Source of the DNA: Pseudarthrobacter sp. NIBRBAC000502770
Lineage (GTDB): Bacteria > Actinomycetota > Actinomycetes > Actinomycetales > Micrococcaceae
Direction of reading: 5' to 3'
Assembly (NCBI RefSeq): GCF_006517815.1
Contig: NZ_CP041198.1
Span: forward strand, 2,356,001 to 2,420,000
DNA length: 64,000 nucleotides
The translations under genes were made by a program, and so were the position numbers. The notes under the pieces were generated by a model. That model saw nothing but the letters and a program-made list of their open reading frames with translations, was not told the DNA's origin and did not search any database. The number at the start of each line of letters is the position of its first letter. The stretch's first letter is position 1. Positions 54,763-62,735 of the stretch are shown here, piece after piece.

Positions 54763-54933
54763 CGACTTATCCGTGGTCTCCCCGTGCCGTCCTCGGAGCT
54801 GTAATCCAGGGTCTTATGGCAATCGAATGAATGAGCGGAAAGCAGGTGGTCAGCCATCTCCCGGGCGGCAGGACTTTCGTCTGACCTCAGGACCTAGGGG
54901 ACGTAATGTGTAAATCTCGCCTTTGAAATCTGA

Positions 54934-54953
54934 TATAAATCTCTTGGCAAGAG
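54934..54953 (+). promoter_or_regulatory. Promoter-like TATAAA with adjoining palindrome
   Basis: TATAAA (54934-54939) is followed by CTCTTGGCAAGAG (54941-54953), a 6-bp-arm palindrome near the expected start of transcription. A leader with a TGGGGG/CCCCCA hairpin (54975-55001) then precedes the excalibur gene at 55047. Confidence 0.4.
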
Positions 54954-55046
54954 CCGAAGGGCCAAGGCGGCCGTTGGGGGCAGTGCTTTTGCTTACCCCC
55001 AGGCTGCCTGCCCTCTTTAATAAATGGTAAAGACTGGGGATTTAAA

Positions 55047-55478
55047 ATGAAGAAGAGTGCTTCGATTTTGGCAGCGGCGGCAGTAATCGGCTTTTCAGCG
55101 CTGACAGCAACACCGGCCAATGCCGTTGTTGGCACTGCCTACCCGAACTGCCCCACCGCAGCTGCTGCAGGCGTATACAACATCCCTGCCGGATCTCCCG
55201 ACTACGCTCCTAACCTGGACAGCGATGGCGATGGAATTGGATGCGAAAAGGCGGGCGTTGCGTTCACGGGGACTCCGGTTCCGGCCAAGGCTCCGGTCGC
55301 GGCACAGGCTCCGGTTCAGGGTCAGGCTCAGGTAGCCAAGAAGCCTGTTGGCGCCGCTCCCACGGGTGTCCCACATGAAACTGATAATGGTATGGGCTTC
55401 CTTGCACTCGGTGGGCTCGTTGCCGCTGGTGCTACCGGAACGGTGATTGCGCGCCGCCGGATGGCCGTCAAGGCTTAG
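55047..55478 (+). CDS. Secreted excalibur-domain surface protein
   Basis: This 143-residue protein has a signal peptide cleaved after ANA (residue 26) and an excalibur Ca-binding domain with NLDSDGDGIGCEK (residues about 56-68). A Pro/Ala/Gln spacer follows, then a C-terminal hydrophobic segment (GMGFLALGGLVAAGATGTVIA) and RRRMAVKA. That tail has the layout of a sortase sorting signal, but the motif before it is GVPHET rather than LPxTG. A class F sortase gene starts 23 bases downstream, suggesting that this is its substrate. GGGGA lies 6-7 bases before the ATG. Confidence 0.85.
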   Translation: MKKSASILAAAAVIGFSALTATPANAVVGTAYPNCPTAAAAGVYNIPAGSPDYAPNLDSDGDGIGCEKAGVAFTGTPVPAKAPVAAQAPVQGQAQVAKKPVGAAPTGVPHETDNGMGFLALGGLVAAGATGTVIARRRMAVKA

Positions 55479-55501
55479 AGCCTTTAGGTCGATCGCTTCG
55501 A

Positions 55502-56137
55502 ATGACTAGCTCAACCAGTGGCCGCCGCAAATGGTATGCGTCTGCGGCGGTCACTTTGCTACTTTTGACAGGCTGCGCTTCTAATGCTTCGACCCAGGCC
55601 GTCACTGCCCGGGAAGTCATAACGGAGACCGCTGCCCCATCAACACCCCCAGCACCGCTCGCAGCGGCAACAGCAACTGTTATGGGGGCATCCGTCCCCA
55701 TATCGATAGACATCCCATCGGTAGGCAAACAGTCCAAACTCATTAGTCTGGGCCTCCGGAAGGATGGAACGTTGGAAGTGCCGCCGGGCGAACCAGGAGC
55801 TCCGGCAGCATGGTTCAACGGATCACCCACGCCGGGCGAACTTGGTCCTGCTGTGGTTTATGGGCACGTCAACGCTACTGACGGTGGCGCGGGGGTATTT
55901 GCACGCCTACGAAGTCTTGCAAAGGGTGACACTATAAAAATCACCCGGAGGGACGGCACGGTTGCCGTCTTCGCAGTTGATCATGGGGAACAATACTCGA
56001 AGTCCGCATTCCCGACGGAAAAGGTTTATGGGAATACGGAGGACGCTGAGCTCCGCCTCATCACCTGCGACGGATATGACCCTAAAACTGGTGAGTTCGA
56101 TGACAACTACGTGGTCTATGCACGGCTGATCAGATAG
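55502..56137 (+). CDS. Class F sortase (lipoprotein-type N-terminus)
   Basis: This 211-residue transpeptidase has a signal with lipobox LLTGC (lipidated Cys25) and a sortase beta-barrel. The catalytic residues are His122 (VVYGHVNA), Cys189 (LRLITCDG) and Arg208 (NYVVYARL). Class F sortases are common in actinobacteria, with uncertain substrates. Here the excalibur protein upstream is the obvious candidate. A lipid anchor instead of an N-terminal helix is a little unusual. A hairpin follows the stop. Confidence 0.88.
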   Translation: MTSSTSGRRKWYASAAVTLLLLTGCASNASTQAVTAREVITETAAPSTPPAPLAAATATVMGASVPISIDIPSVGKQSKLISLGLRKDGTLEVPPGEPGAPAAWFNGSPTPGELGPAVVYGHVNATDGGAGVFARLRSLAKGDTIKITRRDGTVAVFAVDHGEQYSKSAFPTEKVYGNTEDAELRLITCDGYDPKTGEFDDNYVVYARLIR

Positions 56138-56158
56138 CTGGGTCCTTCTGCCCTTACG

Positions 56159-56190
56159 CAAGACCCTGTTCCCTTGGGGGTGGGGTCTTG
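56159..56190 (+). terminator. Hairpin after the sortase gene
   Basis: CAAGACCC (56159-56166) pairs with GGGTCTTG (56183-56190) around a 16-base loop, just after the sortase stop, with a short T-containing tail. Confidence 0.55.
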
Positions 56191-56340
56191 TCGTATCGCC
56201 TCTTCTGGGGGCGATTAGCGGCGTTATTCCTAGGTAAGGCAGCTGGCACTCCTCTTGTTTGTGATCCTTAGTAGACTGCTCGCAACTTTAGAACGGCCAA
56301 GGGGTCAGCCCATGGTCAAATAGCAAAGTAGGTATTGGGG

Positions 56341-56898
56341 ATGCTGCGAAGGGCCGATAACGTCCGACTTGATCACCAGCGGGGCTTTTGGACCAGCAAT
56401 GGTGACGTGATTATCACCCTCGGCAAAAAGCGCTACACCATCGGCAAGGTCAAGGAAGAGGTTTTCCTTGAGCGTCAGCAGGCGCAGATGGGGTTCCCTA
56501 TGTTCATAGCTAACATCAACGGCCGCCGGTATTGGCACTTCAGAAACAGGTTCTATTGGGAGTCCGAGGGCCTAAACGCCAGCGAGGTTGAGGCGCTTTT
56601 GGTCTTGCGGGAACAACGCATGCAGCGACAACTCGACACAGCCCAAGCAGCACGTGCCATGAGGTATGCCCCGCGACTTGCCACAGGCCGTAAAGCTATC
56701 CCGGATGACGTGAAGGTATTCGTCATGCAGCGAGATGCAGGCTCCTGCCGCGCCTGCGGGGCTACAACTGAACTGCAGTTTGACCACATCATCCCGATCG
56801 CCATGGGCGGGAGCAATGAGGCCCAGAACCTGCAAATACTTTGCGGTCCATGCAATCGCTCCAAGTCGGCTGGGCTAACGGTGCGTCGACAGTTTTAG
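56341..56898 (+). CDS. HNH endonuclease
   Basis: This 185-residue protein has a novel N-terminal half (residues 1-115) and a C-terminal classical HNH domain. The Zn pairs are Cys136-x-x-Cys139 and Cys168-x-x-Cys171, the catalytic DHIIP begins at Asp148-His149, and AQNLQILC has Asn163. The domain should nick or cut DNA. The N-terminal half, with many aromatic residues (RRYWHFRNRFYWESEG), may give sequence binding. The ATG at 56341 is used; a TTG at 56335 is in frame. It could be a homing-type or defence nuclease. Confidence 0.85.
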   Translation: MLRRADNVRLDHQRGFWTSNGDVIITLGKKRYTIGKVKEEVFLERQQAQMGFPMFIANINGRRYWHFRNRFYWESEGLNASEVEALLVLREQRMQRQLDTAQAARAMRYAPRLATGRKAIPDDVKVFVMQRDAGSCRACGATTELQFDHIIPIAMGGSNEAQNLQILCGPCNRSKSAGLTVRRQF

Positions 56899-57324
56899 CG
56901 GACGCCAGTTCCTAATTCGACGAAAGGCAAATTTTTTATTGCGCTCACTATCCCGTAGGCCCTCCAACGCAGATCGCGGTGTCCAATACGGCCTGCCCGT
57001 CCTGACCCAGGAATGCCTGCCCCCTGCGGTCGTCCCACGTCTCATGCGCATTGTCTCGTAGACCCTTAAGGCTTAAATAAGACACTGCGGTGAGACGGAC
57101 TTTGCAAGACACGAATGGCGGTATCGCGGCATGGACGCAGACCCTTCCGAGGGTGTCGCCCTTAGGTATAGTTCACGAGACGCTAGGAATGATCTGCAAC
57201 TACCCGAGCTCGCGCATGTCGTACAGACGCGCCGGGACCCATAGCAGTGCGTTGCGGGCTCCCTTCTGCTGCCCCTGAGGCACGTTAAAGACGCCCAACG
57301 AGAATCTTCCGGTATGAATGGGTT
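56899..57324. other. Spacer of about 426 bases, no gene seen
   Basis: I see no credible coding frame in either strand. The stretch contains an AT-rich run (near 56,931), the 17-base motif described separately, and candidate promoter sequence for the EVE/HNH gene. Confidence 0.6.
57167..57183 (+). promoter_or_regulatory. Motif TATAGTTCACGAGACGC upstream of the EVE/HNH gene
   Basis: This 17-base sequence recurs with two changes at 61092-61108, upstream of the CoiA-like gene. TATAGT could be a -10 box and the rest an operator. It is 142 bases upstream of the start at 57325. Confidence 0.45.
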
Positions 57325-58284
57325 ATGACCAATTCGCTGAGGGACGCGGTATCGACTGTCCCGGTCGGTCCTGCCACAAATTTTTGGCGGGCATTCCAAT
57401 CTGAAAACTTCCGGCACGTCTTCCACGAAGGCACCTTGTGGGCCCCCCTGAAAGGCCACCGCGGGCAGAGCGTCCCCTCCTGGGACACGTTGCCTCATGT
57501 CCGGCCCGGAGACGTTGTACTAAATTTCGACAGGCCGGCGGTCCGGGGGATCAGCATCGTTGCCACGCGGCCGGTTCCTTCTTATCCTCCGCTGCGAGGG
57601 TACAAGGAGCCGGCGGGCACGAACGGCATTCTGGTGCTCACCGATCCTCTCTGCGAAGTACGGATCCCGCGGGAAGACGCTTACCGGGTTCTGCCGTGGG
57701 GCCAGGGCCCGGTCAACGCGAAAGGCGGGTCCAAAAATGGGTATGTATTCCGTCTCGACCGGGATGCCGCCCTGAAACTGCTAAGGCAGGCAGGGCTAGA
57801 AATCGGCGACGGCGGGGACGTAGAGCTGAGCGGGGCACGGCCTTCCGACCCCCAGCAATACAAGGGAGGTCCCAGCGACAAATGGACTCTCGCCGCTGTT
57901 CGGACCGAGCAACGCTACCTGAGGTGCCAGCAGCTGCAGCTGCATGGCAGCCACTGCTCCCTCTGCGGACATTCCTATCCGGAGGAATTCCTGGTGGCTG
58001 CCCATATCAAACCCCGGTCCAAATGCTCCGAGGCGGAGCGCATGGACATCCGCAATGTCTCCATGCTGGCTTGTTTGTTCGGATGCGATGCACTTTTTGA
58101 AAACGGCTACCTTGTCGTAGGCGCTGACGGGTCCTTGCGTGCCGGCAAGCCGGGGCGCGGCCAGGTTTGGTACCATGCCGAGGAGCTCCTCGGCCGCATG
58201 TGCATTGCACATAACGAACGATCGCAGGGTTATTTCGCCTGGCATCGGGAGCACCACCTGGCCGACGTAGCCGACCAGCGCTAA
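57325..58284 (+). CDS. EVE-like/HNH protein, candidate modification-dependent restriction endonuclease
   Basis: This 319-residue protein has an N-terminal PUA/EVE-like domain (about residues 18-120: NFWRAFQSENFRHVFHEGTLWAP then VRPGDVVLNFDRP) that in relatives reads modified bases. The C-terminal HNH_2-type nuclease has Cys211-x-x-Cys214, VAAHIKPRSKCSEAERMDIRNVSM, and CDALFENGYLVV, the usual lid. This architecture is known in enzymes that cut modified, usually phage, DNA. The ATG at 57325 lies 6 bases after TATGAA (57313-57318), so leaderless expression is likely. It stands alone, as type IV-like restriction genes often do. Confidence 0.8.
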   Translation: MTNSLRDAVSTVPVGPATNFWRAFQSENFRHVFHEGTLWAPLKGHRGQSVPSWDTLPHVRPGDVVLNFDRPAVRGISIVATRPVPSYPPLRGYKEPAGTNGILVLTDPLCEVRIPREDAYRVLPWGQGPVNAKGGSKNGYVFRLDRDAALKLLRQAGLEIGDGGDVELSGARPSDPQQYKGGPSDKWTLAAVRTEQRYLRCQQLQLHGSHCSLCGHSYPEEFLVAAHIKPRSKCSEAERMDIRNVSMLACLFGCDALFENGYLVVGADGSLRAGKPGRGQVWYHAEELLGRMCIAHNERSQGYFAWHREHHLADVADQR

Positions 58285-58495
58285 GTCTCGCAGATCCAAC
58301 CGAGGGCCACCGACAACGACGTCGGGCTTGTCTCCCTTGCGAAGCCGTTCTGGATCGAGCCCTTAATGGTCGAGTAAGTCGATCATGCTCTCCCGACACG
58401 CTCTACCCGAGGTTCTGTGGAGTTCACGTGTCTCGCCTGGCTGGGTGCCGTCCCTGCAGCGGCGAAGATTAGTCGAATGTCGGTGACGGTCCAAT

Positions 58496-58537
58496 AGTGA
58501 GCCACTAGACGCCAAGCCCGCGAAATGGCTCACTTTT
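58496..58537 (+). terminator. Intrinsic terminator after the EVE/HNH gene
   Basis: AGTGAGCCA (58496-58504) pairs with TGGCTCACT (58526-58534), followed by a T-run. The long loop has 21 bases. The rest of 58,285-58,651 holds no gene I can support. Confidence 0.6.
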
Positions 58538-58651
58538 CGACCAGACAGTCGAAGGAGGCAAATGCCTTGGATGGCTCCGTGCATGTATCAGGCCGCTCAG
58601 TTTAGGCCCCTCCGTCCACGAAAATCAGGGAAGCCGGACTTGAGCTCGAGC

Positions 58652-59911
58652 TCAGTTGTCCTCATACCGGTCAAAGACCGGTCGCAGCGCATACTGTCGG
58701 ATATGCTGCTGAATCTCTGATAACCCCGCTTGGTCGTAGAGCACATTTAGACGAGCCCGTGTCTCTGCTAGTCGCTGCCGCAATTCGCTTGTCATCGGGT
58801 CGTCCGGTTCAGTTCCGGCTTCATCCCGAGCAATCATGTGATTGCGCTGTCTGACGACTTCGGCTTCAAGTGCACGAATCTCCGCGTGCAGCGCTTGTAA
58901 CCTTTCTGAGGAGGCCCGGATGGCGGCCTCAAAAGGAAGGGAAACACGGGCTTGCGGATCGCGCGTCAGGTTGTACGCCGCCGGGGATAGCCACTCTGCG
59001 TAGCTGGAATTCGCCTCGTTCTGTGTCTCAGCGCGTTGCTGCGCGACGTCCTCTAGCTCCTCCCTCGCGGATAGGATTCTTTCGTGGCTGGCGACGGACT
59101 GGACATGACTTGCTGCGTAGTTGAAGAAGGACAGGCCGTTGTAGATGTGGATGGACCTACCGCGTGAATGTTCTCGAAACTCTTTGATCAGTTCAGGCCG
59201 GGGCATAATTTGTTTGCCTTGAGCGGAAACCCACCAGTCCTCTTTGGCGTCCTCAGTCACGAGAATTATGTCTAGCTCATGCTCCTTGGCGTAATCCAAA
59301 ACCTGCCGCCAGAAAACGAAGTCACCGTACTTACGGGTGCCCTCTTTGGCTTGGTCTTTGTACCCGGGCGGAATCTCTTGGGCAAAACGGACGGCTCCCT
59401 CTTTATAAAGCTTCTCCAGGTCATCCGGCGACGGCTCGTCTCCAACCTTTCCCTCATACAGTTCTGTGATTTTCTCTAGAACTGCGTCTTCGGCGGACGG
59501 TCCGTTGCGGTCGGCTAGCTTTGCGCTTTCTTCTCGGAGCTCATCAAGAAGATCTTTAGCTGCAGCCAGGAGTGCCTTGTGCTTGTCGCCGGCAGTAAGG
59601 TGTGACTTCCGGGGCGACTGGCTAATCGCGTTGACGAGTCTTTCAATGTGATTGATCTGCTCTTTATGAGTTGCGTTGGTTTCGGACCGAACAGCTAAGC
59701 GGTTCTCGTGGTATTCGTGGGCCGCTTGGAACGGTAGCCACAGTCGCTCTTGAAAGGCGGAAGCCAGCTCTAAGTATGTGGCAGAGGTGGTTGCCTCATA
59801 TCTATGGAAGTCCAACAGGACATTTGCATCAAAGACTATGGTGGCTGTGTTCCAGAGACCCTGCAGCTCCTCGGCTGATGGCCTGTAGAAGCCTCTGAAT
59901 TTGTCCCGCAT
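58652..59911 (-). CDS. PIN_8 (DUF4935-type) domain protein
   Basis: This 419-residue protein has an N-terminal PIN-like nuclease domain (about residues 20-260). The acidic site residues appear as VFDANVLLD (Asp28), AAHEYHENRLAV, KYGDFVFWRQVLDYA and IILVTEDAKEDWW. The C-terminal 150 residues are helical with many Glu/Arg, probably coiled coil. PIN_8 proteins are often found in defence islands and are likely RNases, but a defence role is inferred. AGGAGC lies 8 bases before the ATG at 59911. It converges with the EVE/HNH gene. Confidence 0.82.
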   Translation of the reverse strand: MRDKFRGFYRPSAEELQGLWNTATIVFDANVLLDFHRYEATTSATYLELASAFQERLWLPFQAAHEYHENRLAVRSETNATHKEQINHIERLVNAISQSPRKSHLTAGDKHKALLAAAKDLLDELREESAKLADRNGPSAEDAVLEKITELYEGKVGDEPSPDDLEKLYKEGAVRFAQEIPPGYKDQAKEGTRKYGDFVFWRQVLDYAKEHELDIILVTEDAKEDWWVSAQGKQIMPRPELIKEFREHSRGRSIHIYNGLSFFNYAASHVQSVASHERILSAREELEDVAQQRAETQNEANSSYAEWLSPAAYNLTRDPQARVSLPFEAAIRASSERLQALHAEIRALEAEVVRQRNHMIARDEAGTEPDDPMTSELRQRLAETRARLNVLYDQAGLSEIQQHIRQYALRPVFDRYEDN

Positions 59912-60074
59912 ACGATCGAGCTCCTGAAATTGCTCCTGACTGAATCCCTCCGCATCCTATGGCCCGCCGAAGCTTTCGACATGCTCACCACGCGGGCGCT
60001 GGCTGGGCGCTTTTGCTATGGGGTGTCATTGTCGCATTGGGTTGTATCCCCTCAACGAAGTGAACCCCGGCGCG

Positions 60075-60653
60075 GGATCTTTCCGTCACTGTCAGCTACG
60101 AGGAGCTCCAGGCCATCATCGCTGACGACCGCAACTGGGCAATGGCGGAGGGCGCTCAACTCCGTCCAGGGGATCTACCTCATCGCCTGCGTCAGCAAGC
60201 GCAGGCTGCATGTGGGGAAAGCCGACGGCACAGAACCTTCCGGTACTGCGCTTCGGTGGCGCAGGGGCCAAACACCGTGTCCGGATCCAGGGGTCGCCTT
60301 GCTTCCCGGCGGCTATGCTGGCCGTGACCATGTCCACCACTTCGTCGTATCGGCTGGCCGGGGCCAGGATGCGGGTGGAGATGTAGCAGGTCCGCCCGGT
60401 GTTCCGCGTGGAAGACTTGATCAGCACCCGCGACATGGCGGCCTGGGTCTCCGGAGGGAGTATGCCAAGAACGGCCATGGTGGCAACGTCGCCCTCCGGG
60501 AGCTGGCAGCTGCCGATGACCGGCACCGGCAACACTTCCAGTTCAGCATCCTGCAATTCTTCTCGCCAAGTGCGCCGGCCGCAGGTCGACGCCGCCGAAA
60601 CCCACTACAAGAGGGCTCTACTTACACGGCAGTTCGGCATGGAGCTGAACTGA
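60075..60653 (+). pseudogene. Broken GIY-YIG nuclease-domain gene
   Basis: Three pieces of one GIY-YIG protein are visible. The first (LSVTVSYEELQAIIADDRNW) is in one frame, and ALNSVQGIYLIACVSKRRL with HVGKADG is in another after a frameshift near 60,138. The second half, EYAKNGHGGNVALRELAAAD to FQFSIL, resumes near 60,456 after an insert of about 190 bases. A final piece, VDAAETHYKRALLTRQFG, is in a third frame. The insert (60,256-60,455) is aldehyde-dehydrogenase debris on the opposite strand. The gene is dead. Confidence 0.75.
60256..60455 (-). pseudogene. Aldehyde dehydrogenase fragment inserted in the GIY-YIG gene
   Basis: Read on the minus strand, QAAMSRVLIKSSTRNTGRTC continues to YISTRILAPASRYDEVVDMV and IAAGKQGDP, an internal stretch of an NAD-dependent aldehyde dehydrogenase. 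It includes the region around the catalytic Cys (NTGRTCYIS). A one-base deletion then breaks the frame, since the next codons would read LDPDTVFGPCAT. Only about 65 codons remain. No transposase, inverted repeat or clear target duplication is visible at the edges. Confidence 0.7.
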
Positions 60654-61207
60654 CGGTTTCAAGTACTGGTGGTTCCTGCTGCTTGATCCATCTGGTTTCC
60701 CACCGCTCGTATGGCTCCGCGGTCATGGACATGGTTCTCTGCGGGTCGCTGAGAATGCTGGTGGTTAGGGATTGCGACTTGCCAGTCTGGCCCTCCCGTA
60801 CGGACTGGCGTCCAGTCATCGACAGACCCCGGCGTCGCATGCCAACCGGTGGAGAATGCGACATTGGCCAGACCTTCGCAGAACCATTGGACAAAAACGG
60901 TGTCCTGCTGTGAGCGTAGTCGGCAACTGGGTCGGTGGGAGAGTGCGTGGCTGCATGTCATGACTGCCACATTTTTGGGAGTCCGGGTTGCCTCGAAGGA
61001 ACGTGAGACAACAACTCGTACCGAGGTGTTGAGACGTTTCCAAACAGGGAAAGGAGGAGACAGAAGACGTAAGAGTCCTAGTGTTATTACCTATAGTTCG
61101 TGAGACGCCGCAACTGGACCCGGGCTGCCTGTTGCCAGACACGCGGGGTCGTGTGATGGAATCCTCGTGAAGGGCCAGAATGGCTGGCCATTGGACCTGG
61201 GGGATCC
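60654..61207. other. Spacer of about 550 bases, no gene seen
   Basis: No frame here has protein-like composition. The last 210 bases hold repeated GTGAGAC-type words and the shared TATAGTTC motif upstream of the CoiA-like gene. Confidence 0.6.
61092..61108 (+). promoter_or_regulatory. Motif TATAGTTCGTGAGACGC upstream of the CoiA-like gene
   Basis: Same 17-base motif as at 57167-57183 with two differences (GT for AC). It is 100-116 bases upstream of the start at 61208. Confidence 0.45.
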
Positions 61208-62629
61208 ATGGGCCTTGTGGCAATTCTTGACGGTGCGCGAGTCGATGCTTCCGAGTATTCGGCCGCGGCCTGGGCGGCATTGAAAGAGTCGGAGGATGCG
61301 AAACGGGTAGTGATGCCACTGTGCGGCATCAGAGCCATCGCCAAGTCGCGAGGTGAAACCTTTTTCTTCGCCCACTACCGGACCTCCGAGTGCAAGGTGG
61401 ACCACGGCGGCGAGTCCCCGCAGCACATCGCCATGAAGACGGCACTTCGGGACCGCATCAACGCGATCGACGGGTGGCATGCGCTGGTCGAGTATCCGCA
61501 CCCGTCGAGGGAATGGATCATCGATGTCCTGGCCGAGTCCGACGACAAGCGGCGTCGCATTGCCTTCGAGGTGCAGCTCTCCTCCCAGACCCCCGAGAGA
61601 TACCAGCAGCGGAGCCAGCGGTATTTCAACGATCGCGTGTTCCCGATGTGGATCATCCCTCGTCGACTCGAATACAACCGAACCCACATTCCAGCCGTCG
61701 TTACCGGCTTCGGGAAGAGCTCAGCCGTCCCGGAGGACCCCACCGACCTGATGACCCTCGACATCCGCTGCGACTTCCGGGAGGAAGACACCCTCGGCGA
61801 CCTGGTCGACAATCTGCTCCGTCGTGGTCACCGATGGGCCTATGGAAGCCCGGATGACCAGGCGGCCCGGCACAAGCGTGAGGAAGAGTACGAGGCCCGT
61901 CTGCGGGAAGAGGAGCGGCTACGGCAGGAGGCCCTGAATGCGCGTATCGAGGAGATGAACAACAACAGCGCCTCGCCCGAGGCGGCATTCGGAGTCCACA
62001 CTGTTTTCACGGAAGATGGTCCGTTCGTCTGGGCAACCCTCACTCAATGCTGGAGCTGCGAGCACCCGATGTTGCTCTGGAACGCGGACTCAGCCAGGGC
62101 CGGTGTGCAGTATTCCTCTCCCCCTGCCTTGGAGATTCGGCGAGAAGTCGGCGCAAAGCGCTACGAGAACCATCCGGACGTCCATAAGGTCCTCAACAAG
62201 TGGATGCGCGAGACCCGGGCTGACGTGGAGAAGGCCAAGATCCAAGTCCGGCGCAGCAAGATGAAGGGCGCTGACTACAGTGCCTTCGTCTGTCCGCAAT
62301 GCGATGCGCTGATCGGCCAGATGTTCATCTCATGCCTACGAACGGAAAAGTGGTCGCTCGTCAGCGCCCCACTCCTGAAGAAGAAGGGCGTGGCGGCGCG
62401 GCCGGCCGCGGGCGAGGCTGGCCACTTCGACCCCAGGCGAGGAAAGCCGCGAAAGCAACGTCTGGCCGCCGTCCCGCTTGAACCGCGCATCCACCCGCCG
62501 CGTCCTACAGTGCCGGAAGAACTGCAAACAGACCGCAAGAAGACCTGGGAGGAGCTCCACTCCCCCGACGGCATCGCCGAAGCGAGGCGCAGGTTCATGG
62601 GGACGAGCAGCCCGTACCGCGGGAACTGA
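61208..62629 (+). CDS. CoiA-like nuclease with zinc-ribbon-type C-terminus
   Basis: This 473-residue protein resembles competence protein CoiA. HYRTSECKVDHGGESPQHIAMK precedes a PD-(D/E)xK-type core in WIIDVLAESDDKRRRIAFEVQLSSQTPERY (Asp, Glu and Gln in order). A charged coiled-coil region (residues about 215-258) follows, then two Cys pairs (CWSCEHP and CPQCDALIG) that could hold zinc. The tail is Arg/Pro-rich. The ATG has GGGGG about 4 bases upstream. CoiA itself acts in transformation. Stand-alone versions in mobile islands may instead act on foreign DNA, which is inference. Confidence 0.78.
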   Translation: MGLVAILDGARVDASEYSAAAWAALKESEDAKRVVMPLCGIRAIAKSRGETFFFAHYRTSECKVDHGGESPQHIAMKTALRDRINAIDGWHALVEYPHPSREWIIDVLAESDDKRRRIAFEVQLSSQTPERYQQRSQRYFNDRVFPMWIIPRRLEYNRTHIPAVVTGFGKSSAVPEDPTDLMTLDIRCDFREEDTLGDLVDNLLRRGHRWAYGSPDDQAARHKREEEYEARLREEERLRQEALNARIEEMNNNSASPEAAFGVHTVFTEDGPFVWATLTQCWSCEHPMLLWNADSARAGVQYSSPPALEIRREVGAKRYENHPDVHKVLNKWMRETRADVEKAKIQVRRSKMKGADYSAFVCPQCDALIGQMFISCLRTEKWSLVSAPLLKKKGVAARPAAGEAGHFDPRRGKPRKQRLAAVPLEPRIHPPRPTVPEELQTDRKKTWEELHSPDGIAEARRRFMGTSSPYRGN

Positions 62630-62696
62630 TCGGGCGGGTGGCGGGGAGCCGTTTCACTGACACGAAGTGTGGACGCCCCTGCTGTAAGTTGAGGCC

Positions 62697-62735
62697 ATGC
62701 GCTTTGTTTCCCGGAATGATCCGGTCCTCGTATGA
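62697..62735 (+). CDS. Possible 12-residue leader peptide coupled to the STAS-like gene
   Basis: ATG 62697 lies 6 bases after TAAGTT (62685-62690), the leaderless layout used elsewhere in the window. It opens MRFVSRNDPVLV and stops at TGA 62733-62735, overlapping the next ATG as ATGA. The downstream gene has no ribosome-binding site, so coupling is plausible. Confidence 0.4.
   Translation: MRFVSRNDPVLV

Larger units (their letters stand above)
48326..62640. mobile_element. Putative tRNA-Ala-integrated element (island); right end not found
   Basis: The left end is the tRNA-Ala fragment, followed by repeat sites, excisionase and integrase. The interior is patchy, with short AT-rich blocks, pseudogenes, tandem repeats and nuclease-type genes, unlike the tightly packed left two-thirds. 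I see no conjugation, phage structural or replication gene that I can name, so it may be a mobilisable or decayed element. The intact tRNA-Ala should lie at its right end, beyond this window, so the end given is only where cargo-like genes stop. Confidence 0.6.

Noticed and set aside
58562..58720. 52-codon plus-strand frame beginning MPWMAPCMYQ with a perfect AGGAGG
   Set aside because: The ribosome site is good, but the second half runs antisense through the end of the PIN_8 gene, and the text shows no domain or membrane segment. It may be worth a look in ribosome profiling.
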